Source: Clostridium bornimense (lineage in GTDB: Bacteria; Bacillota; Clostridia; Clostridiales; Clostridiaceae). From it: a stretch of DNA of 64,000 bases. The DNA lies in NCBI RefSeq assembly GCF_000577895.1, contig NZ_HG917868.1:930001-994000 (forward strand), in the 5' to 3' direction. The notes under the pieces were generated by a model, which did not search any database, was not told the origin of the DNA, and saw only the letters and a program-made list of their open reading frames with translations. Below are positions 25,170-33,338 of this stretch, piece by piece (within the stretch, counting starts at the first letter, position 1; each line of letters starts with the position of its first letter). The translations under genes and the position numbers were made by a program.

Positions 25170-25254
25170 TGACACTAAGAAAAAATTTTTGATAAAATTA
25201 TTATATCGAGTAGCCAAAGGCGTAAATCCAGATATGGATTTACGCCTTTTTTTT
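25170..25254 (+). promoter_or_regulatory. Promoter followed at once by a terminator upstream of the MATE gene (candidate attenuator)
   Basis: TTGACA at about 25170 and an AT-rich -10 (TAAAAT/TATTAT) are followed by AAGGCGTAAATCC (25217-25229) pairing perfectly with GGATTTACGCCTT (25236-25248) and TTTTTTTT. A strong intrinsic terminator within about 20-60 bases of a start site, 38 bp before the pump gene, suggests attenuation or a very short RNA. No known riboswitch motif was recognised. Confidence 0.55.
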
Positions 25255-25292
25255 ATGCAAGTAACTTTTTAGACAACAAAGGAGGACGAAAC

Positions 25293-26672
25293 ATGGAAGA
25301 AAAACAAACAAGAAATAAAATAGGAATAATGCCTATAAATAAGCTAATGTTGTCAATGGGTATTCCGATGATTTTATCTATGATGCTACAAGCAGCTTAT
25401 AATATTGTAGATAGCGCATTTGTTTCTAATATGGATGTCAATGGAGAAGCAGCTATAAATGCATTAACACTAGCTTTTCCAATACAGATGGTGATAGTAG
25501 CTATCGGAATAGGTACAGGTGTTGGAGCCAATGCTCTTCTTGCAAAAAGTTTGGGACAAAATAATAGAGAAAAAGCAAGCAAAGTAGCTGGTAATGCTAT
25601 TTTTCTTGCTGTAGTAATTTATATTGTGTTTCTACTATTTGGATTTTTAGGGGTAAAAGCTTATATTTCTACTCAAACATCTAATGTATTGATTTCAGAA
25701 ATGGCAGTAGAATATTTAAGAATATGTTGCGTAGCATCATTTGGTATTGTATTCTTTTCAATCTTTGAAAAGCTATTGCAATCTACTGGAAAATCTATAT
25801 TTTCAACTATAGCACAGATAGCTGGGGCAATTACTAATATTATATTAGATCCAATATTAATCTATGGGTTATTAGGAATACCTAAGTTCGGTGTAAAAGG
25901 AGCAGCTTATGCTACTGTAATAGGACAAGTTGTATCTTTAGTTGTAGCACTTACATTTCATATAAAATATAATAAGGAAATCAAAAATGGCTTACATTAT
26001 ATGAAACCTTCAACTGGAATTATAAAAGAAATATATGCTATTGGGTTACCTGCAATTATTGCACAAGTGCTTACATCAGTTATGACATATGGACTTAATA
26101 TTATATTTGGTACTATAAGTGAAAATACAGTTACGGCATATGGTTTATATTATAAAATTCAACAATTTGTACTGTTTGCTGCATTTGGACTTAGAGATGC
26201 TATCACACCAATTATATCTTTTAATTATGGTATGCAAAGTAGGACACGTGTTAAAGATGGAATAAAATATGGTATGATGTATACCTTTATCATTATGATT
26301 GTTGGTACTTTAGTATTAGAGATATTTGCAATTCCGTTTTCTAAAGTTTTTGGTTTATCAGGGGAAACACAAAGTTTATGTATTGATGCCATTCGTATTA
26401 TATCTGTTAGCTTTGTATTTGCTGGTGCTAATATTGCATTTCAAGGAATATTTCAAGCCTTGGATAGTGGTGTCCCATCGCTAGTTATTTCTGTTTTAAG
26501 ACAAATTATTTTTGTACTACCTGTTGCATGGGGATTTTCTATTGTAGCAAGGCAATGTAGTGATTATACATGGTTAATTTGGACTACAATTCCACTAGCT
26601 GAAGTTTTATCACTTATCTTTGCAGTATTTTTTATGAAAAATATAAATAAGAAAAAAGTAAGTATGTTGTAA
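25293..26672 (+). CDS. MATE-family multidrug efflux transporter
   Basis: 459 residues, twelve hydrophobic helices, N-terminal NKLMLSMGIPMILSMMLQAAYNIVDSAFVS typical of MATE proteins (NorM/MepA/DinF superfamily) and the matching second-half motif GLPAIIAQVLTSVMTYGLN. Drug export driven by Na+ or H+ is the family role. RBS AAAGGAGGAC is strong. It sits behind the attenuator-like terminator and, further up, the orphan MerR promoter. Confidence 0.92.
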   Translation: MEEKQTRNKIGIMPINKLMLSMGIPMILSMMLQAAYNIVDSAFVSNMDVNGEAAINALTLAFPIQMVIVAIGIGTGVGANALLAKSLGQNNREKASKVAGNAIFLAVVIYIVFLLFGFLGVKAYISTQTSNVLISEMAVEYLRICCVASFGIVFFSIFEKLLQSTGKSIFSTIAQIAGAITNIILDPILIYGLLGIPKFGVKGAAYATVIGQVVSLVVALTFHIKYNKEIKNGLHYMKPSTGIIKEIYAIGLPAIIAQVLTSVMTYGLNIIFGTISENTVTAYGLYYKIQQFVLFAAFGLRDAITPIISFNYGMQSRTRVKDGIKYGMMYTFIIMIVGTLVLEIFAIPFSKVFGLSGETQSLCIDAIRIISVSFVFAGANIAFQGIFQALDSGVPSLVISVLRQIIFVLPVAWGFSIVARQCSDYTWLIWTTIPLAEVLSLIFAVFFMKNINKKKVSML

Positions 26673-26685
26673 TATTAATAATGGG

Positions 26686-26735
26686 GGACTGGTGCATAAC
26701 AAATCATTTAACATTATGCTTCAGTTCTTTTTTTA
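26686..26735 (+). terminator. Terminator after MATE gene
   Basis: GGACTG..GCATAA pairs with TTATGC..CAGTTC with a two-base internal loop, followed by TTTTTTT. Confidence 0.75.
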
Positions 26736-26776
26736 TGGGAAAAATTAAGTGAAAAGACAGTGTAATTATATGGTTA

Positions 26777-26804
26777 TTGACATATGCTCAAAATGATTTA
26801 TAAT
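26777..26804 (+). promoter_or_regulatory. Sigma-A type promoter of the NifX-like gene
   Basis: TTGACA (26777-26782), 16-base spacer, TATAAT (26799-26804). Both hexamers match consensus. Confidence 0.75.
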
Positions 26805-26836
26805 TTATATTATAATAGACGAAAGGGGAAATATAA

Positions 26837-27235
26837 ATGAAAATTGCGGTAACATATAATGATGGAGAAATTTTTCAACATTTTGGTCATTCTAATCAAT
26901 TTAAAATTTATAATGTAATAGATAATAAAATTTTAGATGAAGAAGTTGTAAATACTAATGGAAGTGGTCATGGAGAGTTAGTTACATTTTTAGCTAAGAA
27001 TGATGTTAGCACATTAATTTGTGGCGGTATTGGAGGAGGTGCAAAGGCAGCTCTTGAGGAATCAGGAATTAAGTTATATGGCGGAGTAAAGGGAAATGCT
27101 GATAAAGCAGTTAAAGCGTTGTTATCTGAAAAACTTGATTTTAATCCGGATGTAAGTTGTAGCCATCATGATGAAGAACATAAAAATGATGGTCATGTAT
27201 GTGGCGAGCATGGTTGTGGTAATCATAGTTGTTAA
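26837..27235 (+). CDS. NifX/NifB-associated (dinitrogenase FeMo-cofactor-like) family protein
   Basis: 132 residues. The core MKIAVTYNDGEIFQHFGHSNQFKIY..LICGGIGGGAKAALEESGI is the PF02579 fold. The C-terminus is a His/Cys-rich tail (CSHHDEEHKNDGHVCGEHGCGNHSC region) that probably binds metal. Members outside nitrogenase clusters are common in anaerobes and are thought to handle Fe-S or Mo-type cofactors; no nif genes are here. The next gene (DUF134) commonly accompanies it. Confidence 0.85.
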   Translation: MKIAVTYNDGEIFQHFGHSNQFKIYNVIDNKILDEEVVNTNGSGHGELVTFLAKNDVSTLICGGIGGGAKAALEESGIKLYGGVKGNADKAVKALLSEKLDFNPDVSCSHHDEEHKNDGHVCGEHGCGNHSC

Positions 27236-27254
27236 TTGATGAGGTGTACTTAAT

Positions 27255-27719
27255 ATGGTAAGACCAACGAAGCTGAGGAGGATAGAGTGTGAGCCGGTGG
27301 TTTCTCATTTTATTCCATCAGAAAAAGGTATAGAAAAACTAGAAGAAAATATTTTATTACTAGAAGAGTTAGAAGCAATTAGATTAAAAGATCTAGAAGG
27401 ATTTGAACAATATCAATGTGCTGAAAAAATGGAGGTTTCAAGACCAACATTTCAAAGAATTTTATTATCAGCAAGAGAGAAGATTGCCGATAGTATAATT
27501 AATGGGAAAGCAATTCATATACAAGGAGGCAACTATACAAAAAATATATGTAATGTTAAATGTAACTTTTGCAATCATAAGTGGAATGAGAGTTTTGAAA
27601 ACTTACAGCAAATAAAAGATGGAGAATATACCTGTCCAACATGTAAGTCTACAAAGATTAGTTGTCTAAAGCAATGTAAAAATAAATTTTGCAGTAAATG
27701 TTCAAAAATTAATCTGTAA
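27255..27719 (+). CDS. DUF134-family putative DNA-binding protein with zinc-ribbon tail
   Basis: 154 residues. The N-terminal MVRPTKLRRIECEPVVSHFIP and LLEELEAIRLKDLEGFEQYQ.AEKMEVSRPTFQRIL are the DUF134 signature, a sigma-70 region-4-like HTH. The C-terminal 55 residues contain CNFCNHKW, CPTCKSTK, CLKQCKNKFCSKC, enough Cys for one or two zinc ribbons. Located 19 bp after the NifX-like gene, which it may regulate. Exact role unproven. Confidence 0.85.
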   Translation: MVRPTKLRRIECEPVVSHFIPSEKGIEKLEENILLLEELEAIRLKDLEGFEQYQCAEKMEVSRPTFQRILLSAREKIADSIINGKAIHIQGGNYTKNICNVKCNFCNHKWNESFENLQQIKDGEYTCPTCKSTKISCLKQCKNKFCSKCSKINL

Positions 27720-27773
27720 AATATGTCACGTGGAATTTTATTTTAAAAATAAGATCTACGTGACATATTTTTT
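27718..27773 (+). terminator. GTCACGT hairpin repeat, copy 6 (terminator)
   Basis: AAATATGTCACGT pairs with ACGTGACATATTT across a long AT loop and runs into TTTTTT. Like copy 5, it is immediately followed by a MerR-type promoter. Confidence 0.8.
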
Positions 27774-27774
27774 C

Positions 27775-27805
27775 TTGACTTAGAGTTAACTCCAAGTGCT
27801 ACAGT
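27775..27805 (+). promoter_or_regulatory. MerR-type promoter of the MerR gene
   Basis: TTGACT (27775-27780), 19-base spacer with the near-perfect dyad TTAGAGTTAACTCCAA, TACAGT (27800-27805). Only a few bases differ from 25033-25063. It drives the MerR gene 48 bp downstream, so autoregulation is likely. Confidence 0.8.
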
Positions 27806-27852
27806 ATATATAGTAAAAGAAAACAATACTTTTATGAAGGGAGATGAGTAGC

Positions 27853-28233
27853 TTGACTATTACAGAGGTCAGTGAAAAATTTGGATTAACAGCAGATACA
27901 TTGCGGTATTATGAGAGAATTGGTTTACTTCCAAAGGTTAATCGGAATAAAAGTGGAAATCGTGATTATACTGAAGAAGATTGTAATTGGATAAGTTTTA
28001 TTAAATGTATGAGAAGTGCAGGACTTTCTATTGAAGTACTTATTGAGTATGTTGCTTTGTTTCAAAAGGGCGAGGAAACAATTCACCTAAGAAAGGAATT
28101 GTTAATAGAACAAAGGAAACAACTTGCTGATAAAATTGAAGAAATGCAAAATACATTAGCATATCTTGATAAAAAAATCTATGGTTATGAAGATAAATTA
28201 TTAAAATGTGAGTCTAAGCTTAAAAAATTTTAA
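27853..28233 (+). CDS. MerR-family transcriptional regulator
   Basis: 126 residues. Winged helix MTITEVSEKFGLTADTLRYYERIGLLP followed by the second helix pair and a coiled-coil dimerisation helix (RKQLADKIEEMQNTLAYLDKKI). TTG 27853 is preferred as start because AAGGGAG is nine bases before it and directly abuts the in-frame ATG at 27844. The C-terminus is short without an effector domain, like AdhR-type regulators that respond to aldehydes or redox through Cys; Cys residues are present at CNWISFIKC and near the end. Probable targets are the two 19-bp-spacer promoters at 25033 and 27775. Confidence 0.88.
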   Translation: MTITEVSEKFGLTADTLRYYERIGLLPKVNRNKSGNRDYTEEDCNWISFIKCMRSAGLSIEVLIEYVALFQKGEETIHLRKELLIEQRKQLADKIEEMQNTLAYLDKKIYGYEDKLLKCESKLKKF

Positions 28234-28248
28234 TGATAATAGATTAAA

Positions 28249-28298
28249 AGGCTATTATACAATAATTTAACTAAATATTGTGTAATAGCCTCTTTATT
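28249..28298 (+). terminator. Terminator after MerR gene
   Basis: AGGCTATTATACAATA (28249-28264) pairs with TATTGTGTAATAGCCT (28276-28291), then TTTATTTT. Confidence 0.85.
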
Positions 28299-28301
28299 TT
28301 A

Positions 28302-28345
28302 TGTATTTTTATCATATTAGCACCTGTTCTAGATAAGTAGTGGTG
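28302..28345 (+). repeat. Dispersed end-type repeat, copy at 28.3 kb
   Basis: ATATTAGCACCTGTTCTAGA followed by TAAGTAGTGGTG; a solo copy without an inverted partner nearby. Confidence 0.8.
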
Positions 28346-28485
28346 AATTATGAAATAAGTTTACTTTATATGTGGTAAAAAGTGGTATAATATTAATATA
28401 ATAAAATATTTTGATTAAAAATTTGTTAATAGGACAGTAATAAAAATAGTAACTTGTAGGTAATATAGGTGGTGAAATAGTAGCG

Positions 28486-29736
28486 GTGAATATTATTGAC
28501 TTTCTTCATGATAGCTATCAGGAAGGTTTAAGAAATTTGGCACAAGTTCAAAGTGAAACTTATGAAGAAGCTATAGAAAAATACAGAGATTCATTTATTT
28601 CAGAAATGATATTAATGAGAAGAAAGGATAATGATATAAAAAGTATAAATAAAAAAACTAGTAAGGTAATAGAGTTTATAAATGATATTCCAATAGGAGA
28701 AATTGAAGAATTTTTTAATAAGGTTTTATCAGTATATATAATGTGGATTGATTCTAAAGGTAAAGAAGCTTTAAAAAATTTTGAAGAAATATTAGATAGT
28801 ATAAATTATAAGCAGTTTAAATATGATTTAAGTAATAATATATTATTTAGAGGAAGACAATGTGAATCTATATTAACTCCTTTTGACATGTTTCATATAC
28901 CTTTTAATAAAAGGTATTTAATTGGAAATCAAAGATATAGTTTAACAGGACAGCCATTATTATATCTAGGATTTTCAGTATTAGATATATTAGCTGAGTT
29001 AGATAATAATTATTATGACTATAGAAATATAAAATTGTGTGCATATAAAATGAAGGTAGGATTTAATGTATTAGATTTAAGAAATAGCTTCTACGAATAT
29101 TTTCAAGAAGATCCACTAGAAAATATTCTTGTTAATGGTGACGATAGTTTTCCGTTGGGATATAATAATATCAAAGAGAAGTTTTTTAAGTTTATACTAT
29201 CATCAATTTGTACTTTTGAAAAACGTCAGGAGCATAGAAAGTTCTCATTTTGTGAAGAATATGTATTACCACAAATGTTAGCTCAAATAGCAAAAGAAAA
29301 TAACTTTAATGGTATAATTTATTGTTCTACTAAATTGAAAAATAAAGATAATGACAGGTTACATAAAAGTGCATATAAAGATAACGTAGCAATATTTACA
29401 AACTTTTGTAGAAATCATGTTTATGATAGTGAGTTATATAGCAAGTTTAAAATTTCTAATCCTATAAGTCAAAATCATATAAAGATTATAACTATAGATC
29501 AGGTAAAAGAATTGTGTGACTCCATAAAGGTATTAGATGAAGATCAAAATTATCGTGATTATTATTTACTTGGAGAAAAGCTAGATTATGATTTTTCAGA
29601 TATAACTATAGACGATAAAAAATATTTTGAAATCAGTGTGGGTCAAATGCATATATATTTGGTATATAATATTCTTATAGACATTAGAAATGAGTGTATT
29701 ATTAAAGGGAGGGAACGCCATGAATTTAGTAATTAA
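28486..29736 (+). CDS. RES-domain protein with helical N-terminal domain (putative NAD-degrading toxin)
   Basis: 416 residues. Residues 1-115 are helical, as in HEPN/RES N-terminal domains. From 119 the RES fold is visible: ILFRGR (Arg122, Arg124), FHIPFNKR (136-143), NQRYSLTGQPLLYLG (148-162) and Glu171, with the Arg-Glu-Ser residues expected of ADP-ribosyl-transferase-like RES toxins that cleave NAD+. RES proteins normally need an antitoxin; no Xre partner is adjacent, but the next gene overlaps this one by 17 bp. Start is GTG 28486 with AGGTGG 13 bases ahead, somewhat far. A free-standing abortive-infection effector is possible. Confidence 0.7.
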   Translation: MNIIDFLHDSYQEGLRNLAQVQSETYEEAIEKYRDSFISEMILMRRKDNDIKSINKKTSKVIEFINDIPIGEIEEFFNKVLSVYIMWIDSKGKEALKNFEEILDSINYKQFKYDLSNNILFRGRQCESILTPFDMFHIPFNKRYLIGNQRYSLTGQPLLYLGFSVLDILAELDNNYYDYRNIKLCAYKMKVGFNVLDLRNSFYEYFQEDPLENILVNGDDSFPLGYNNIKEKFFKFILSSICTFEKRQEHRKFSFCEEYVLPQMLAQIAKENNFNGIIYCSTKLKNKDNDRLHKSAYKDNVAIFTNFCRNHVYDSELYSKFKISNPISQNHIKIITIDQVKELCDSIKVLDEDQNYRDYYLLGEKLDYDFSDITIDDKKYFEISVGQMHIYLVYNILIDIRNECIIKGRERHEFSN

Positions 29737-30016
29737 AGATATTATTGGTTCTAAAGTTGCTTCAGAGAATGAACAAGGCGATTTAATTTTTGATGAAATA
29801 GCCACTAGCCTTGATAAAAGTGAAGCAGAAATTTTGTTAGATTTTTCTGGATTGAAACTTATTACTACAGCTTTCCTTAATAATGCAATAGGGAAGCTTT
29901 ACAAGAATTATGGAAAAGAAAAATTAAATAATAGGTTAAAAATAAAAAATATAACTGATAAAGGTGATGTAGAATTGCTAAAGTTAGTTATATTAAATGC
30001 AATGGAAGCAGCATAA
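29720..30016 (+). CDS. STAS-like (DUF4325) small protein
   Basis: 98 residues, pattern EILLDFSGLKLITTAFLNNAIGKLY typical of STAS-like DUF4325 domains. ATG 29720 has AAAGGGAGGG in front; an earlier in-frame ATG at 29690 has none. It overlaps the end of the RES gene in another frame, indicating translational coupling. STAS-like proteins act as binding partners, so regulation or neutralisation of the RES protein is an attractive but untested idea. Confidence 0.75.
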   Translation: MNLVIKDIIGSKVASENEQGDLIFDEIATSLDKSEAEILLDFSGLKLITTAFLNNAIGKLYKNYGKEKLNNRLKIKNITDKGDVELLKLVILNAMEAA

Positions 30017-30038
30017 ATGTTAATATTTTAATAAGTTT

Positions 30039-30074
30039 AAGGAAATAACTATATATCAGTTATTTCCTTTTGTT
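30039..30074 (+). terminator. Terminator after RES/STAS pair
   Basis: AAGGAAATAACT (30039-30050) pairs perfectly with AGTTATTTCCTT (30058-30069), followed by TTGTT. Confidence 0.8.
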
Positions 30075-30116
30075 ATAATCAATATAACTAAAAAAAGGTA
30101 ATTGGGGGCTAAAAAT

Positions 30117-30680
30117 ATGAGTAAATTAGAGGAAATTTTAGAATTTAATAAAAATTTTGTAGAAAATAAAGAATATGAGAAATATGAAACATCTAAAAAT
30201 CCTAAGAAAAAGATGGTAATTTTATCTTGCATGGATACTAGACTTACAGATTTACTTCCAAGAGCGTTAAATATAAAAAATGGTGATGCAAAATTAATAA
30301 AGAATGCAGGAGCTGCTATAATGCATCCTTTTGGAAGTATTATGAGAAGTATAATTGTTGCTGTGTATGAGTTTAATGCAGATGAAGTTTTTGTTGTTGG
30401 TCATAGTGGATGTGGGATGTGTAATTTAAATACTGAAGGACTATTACAAAAGGTAAAGGATAGAGGAATTTCAGAAGAGACTCTAAATACTCTTGCTAAC
30501 GGGGGAATTGATGTTAAAGGATGGCTTCATGGATTTGATTCAGTAGAAAAATCTATTGAAGATAGTGTGAATATGATAAAAAATCATCCATTAATGCCAG
30601 AAGGTGTTGCTATTCATGGGCTTATTATTGATCCTGCAACAGGTAAACTTGATGTACATATAAATGGATATGAAAAATAA
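30117..30680 (+). CDS. Beta-carbonic anhydrase
   Basis: 187 residues. Zinc ligands and catalytic dyad are visible: SCMDTR (Cys38, Asp40, Arg42) and GHSGCGM (His96, Cys99). Converts CO2 to bicarbonate in the cytosol. ATG 30117 has a TTGGGGG RBS; an in-frame TTG at 30102 overlaps it. It resembles the short clostridial beta-class enzymes. Single-gene unit after a terminator. Confidence 0.9.
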   Translation: MSKLEEILEFNKNFVENKEYEKYETSKNPKKKMVILSCMDTRLTDLLPRALNIKNGDAKLIKNAGAAIMHPFGSIMRSIIVAVYEFNADEVFVVGHSGCGMCNLNTEGLLQKVKDRGISEETLNTLANGGIDVKGWLHGFDSVEKSIEDSVNMIKNHPLMPEGVAIHGLIIDPATGKLDVHINGYEK

Positions 30681-30763
30681 TTATTTATTTCGAATTACAT
30701 CACATATATTTCATTAATGATATAATAATCTTGAAAGAATTTTATTCTAGGAGGGGAGAACAG

Positions 30764-32554
30764 ATGATAAATAAAAATGTTGAATTTTTACGTTCTTTAA
30801 TGAATGAAAGAGGAATAGATGCATATATAATTCCAACATCAGACTTTCATGAATCAGAATATGTTGGAGATTATTTTAGGGCAAGAAAATTTATTTCTGG
30901 ATTCACAGGTTCAGCAGGTATTGTTGTAATTACAAAAGATATTGCAGGCCTTTGGACTGATGGAAGATACTTTATTCAAGCAGCTAATGAGATAAAAGGA
31001 AGTTGTTTTAAGCTATTCCCAATGGGTGAGGAAGGAGTTCCAACAGTTAAAGAATTCTTAGCAGATAACGTTAAAGAAAATGGTTGCATTGGTTTTGATG
31101 GTCGTGTAATGAATACTAAATCTGTTGTAGATATTAAAGAAGCTCTTGAAGGAAAAAATATTAATATAAAACATCAGGAAGACTTAGTAGATTTAATATG
31201 GAATGATCGTCCTGAAATTTCAAAGAAACCGGCATTTTTACTTCCTGTTAAATATTCAGGTAAAGAAGCTATAGATAAGTTAAAAGATTTACGTAAAGTT
31301 ATGGAAGCAAAGAATGCTGATATACATATACTAACTTCCTTAGATGATATTGCATGGCTTTTCAATATTCGTGGAAATGATATAGAGTGCAATCCGGTGG
31401 TGTTATCTTATGCAATAATTACTAAAGAAGATGCTACACTATATGTAGATAAAGCTGTACTTAATGATGAAATTGTTAAGTATTTAGCTTCAGCTAAAGT
31501 TACAATTAAAGATTACAATGATATATATGAAGATGTTAAAAATATAAGTTCTGATGCAACGGTATTATTAGATACTAATAAGGTAAATTATACGTTAACT
31601 GAAACTTTACCAAAAGGGATTACCATTGTTGATGAGATGAATCCAACTACCTTTGCTAAAGCTATAAAAAATTCAGTGGAAATTGAAAATTTAAGAAAAT
31701 CACATATAAAAGATGGCGTAGCTTTTACTAAATTTATGTATTGGTTAAAAACTAACATTGGAAAGATAAAAATAACTGAGATATCTGCTAGTGATTATCT
31801 TGAAAATTGTAGGAGAGCTCAGGATGGATTTATAGAATTAAGTTTTCCAACCATTGCTGGATATAAGGCTAATGCAGCAATGATGCATTATTCAGCTACA
31901 GAAGAGACAGCAGCGGAGTTAAAAGAAGAAGGTCTTTTCCTTGTTGATTCAGGAGGACAATACTTTGAAGGAACTACAGATATTACACGTACCATGGCAT
32001 TAGGACCAATAAGTGATGAAGAAAAGTTACATTTTACAACAGTAACTCGTAGTATGCTTAATCTTGCAAATGCAAAATTCCTTTATGGTTGTAGAGGTAT
32101 GAATTTAGATATACTTGCAAGAGGTCCACTTTGGGAGTTAGGAATAGACTATAAATGTGGCACAGGTCATGGAGTAGGATTTTTACTAAATGTACATGAA
32201 GCTCCTAATGGATTTAGATGGAAAGTAGTACCAGAACGTAATGACAGTTGCATTTTAGAAGAAGGTATGGTAACTACTGATGAACCAGGAGTATATATAG
32301 AAGGTAGCCATGGTATACGTATTGAAAATGAGTTAGTATGTAGAAAAGCAGAAAAGAATGAATATGGTCAATTCATGGATTTCGAAACTATAACATATGC
32401 ACCAATAGATTTGGATGCTATTGATCCGACGCTAATGTCAAAAAGAGAAATAAAAATGTTAAATGATTATCATGCTATGGTATATGAAAAACTTTCTCCA
32501 TACATGACAGAAGAAGAAAACATTTGGCTAAAGAAATATACAAGAAGTATATAA
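30764..32554 (+). CDS. Xaa-Pro aminopeptidase (M24B, three-domain type)
   Basis: 596 residues, the length of eukaryotic-like aminopeptidase P with two creatinase-like N-terminal domains and a C-terminal pita-bread domain. Metal ligands: DSGGQYFEGTTDITRT (two Asp), GTGHGVG (His), TDEPGVY (Glu) and RIENELV (Glu). Releases N-terminal residues preceding proline. RBS AGGAGGGG precedes ATG 30764; the in-frame ATG at 30731 lacks one. Confidence 0.92.
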   Translation: MINKNVEFLRSLMNERGIDAYIIPTSDFHESEYVGDYFRARKFISGFTGSAGIVVITKDIAGLWTDGRYFIQAANEIKGSCFKLFPMGEEGVPTVKEFLADNVKENGCIGFDGRVMNTKSVVDIKEALEGKNINIKHQEDLVDLIWNDRPEISKKPAFLLPVKYSGKEAIDKLKDLRKVMEAKNADIHILTSLDDIAWLFNIRGNDIECNPVVLSYAIITKEDATLYVDKAVLNDEIVKYLASAKVTIKDYNDIYEDVKNISSDATVLLDTNKVNYTLTETLPKGITIVDEMNPTTFAKAIKNSVEIENLRKSHIKDGVAFTKFMYWLKTNIGKIKITEISASDYLENCRRAQDGFIELSFPTIAGYKANAAMMHYSATEETAAELKEEGLFLVDSGGQYFEGTTDITRTMALGPISDEEKLHFTTVTRSMLNLANAKFLYGCRGMNLDILARGPLWELGIDYKCGTGHGVGFLLNVHEAPNGFRWKVVPERNDSCILEEGMVTTDEPGVYIEGSHGIRIENELVCRKAEKNEYGQFMDFETITYAPIDLDAIDPTLMSKREIKMLNDYHAMVYEKLSPYMTEEENIWLKKYTRSI

Positions 32555-32634
32555 TTAGCTATAAAAAATAGTTAGGTTCTATCGATATATATAATAGAAC
32601 AAACTCTTTTTCGCAAATTTAAAGTACATTTATT

Positions 32635-32671
32635 AACTGCTGTAAGACTGATTAGTTTTACAGCAGTTTTT
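32635..32671 (+). terminator. Terminator after aminopeptidase gene
   Basis: AACTGCTGTAA (32635-32645) pairs with TTACAGCAGTT (32658-32668), then TTT. Confidence 0.8.
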
Positions 32672-33024
32672 CTATTTAGAAGTGAGAGAAATATATAAAT
32701 TATACTTATGTAATAATAAGGAATTATAAGAAAAAAATATATAATTTCATAAAATAAAAAGAATTGAATAAAAAAAAATAAAATATTAATGGTAAAAAGA
32801 CAACAAACGACAAACTTTTTAGATTGTATATGATATCATTTTAAAGAAGTTAAGTGACAATTCAATTATAATTAAAGGACAAGTTATATAATGATAGTCA
32901 CCGAATTGTATTTTATTTATAATACACTTCAATCTATACATTAATATATAGGTATAATGGTATAAAGGGAGTAACGTTTATAGATAGAGACTAATATTAT
33001 AGATTAATAAGAAGTGTATGTATA
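32672..33024 (+). other. Long AT-rich intergenic region, possible small-RNA promoter
   Basis: No gene is visible in this part of the 784-bp gap before the Hsp70 genes. A TATAAT lies at 32953-32958. With the terminator at 33025-33080 it could bound an RNA of about 115 nt, but the -35 is poor and no conserved RNA was recognised. Confidence 0.3.
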
Positions 33025-33080
33025 AGAGTTGTTTTCATGATAGAAATTGAATTTTATTGTGAAAATAACTCTATTTTTTT
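33025..33080 (+). terminator. Terminator in the gap before the first Hsp70 gene
   Basis: AGAGTTGTTTTCA (33025-33037) pairs with TGAAAATAACTCT (33060-33072), followed by ATTTTTTT. It follows no protein gene, so it terminates either read-through or an unknown short transcript. Confidence 0.7.
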
Positions 33081-33338
33081 ATCAATTGTTGAAAAGACAA
33101 AAAAAATACTGCCAAATGATTTTGCATATTATTATAACCTAGTAAAAGTGCTTTTTTTCAATATTAATATTTTTATTATTTTATAAATTATAGGTAGAAA
33201 AATAGTATAGAATTCAAAAAAAGATAGAAAAATGATGTAAGAAAATTTTGATTTAATCTATTATTGTCGAAGTTATTGTACTAAAAAATAAAACTATTAA
33301 AATGTATTATATAAAGGATTAAATTAGGGGGAAATTTA

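Noticed and set aside
25210-25254. tRNA-like or tRNA-derived hairpin before the MATE gene
   Set aside because: It is a single perfect hairpin with a T-tract; no cloverleaf or CCA-type end.
27760-27852. Riboswitch or T-box between DUF134 and MerR genes
   Set aside because: The region is fully explained by a terminator followed by a MerR-type promoter.
33265-33271. Spo0A boxes (TGTCGAA at 33265, 40578 region in reverse, and 62471) as evidence of sporulation control
   Set aside because: A seven-base motif is expected several times by chance in 64 kb of both strands. The 40578 copy lies in a hairpin loop of the candidate RNA. Kept only as a remark.
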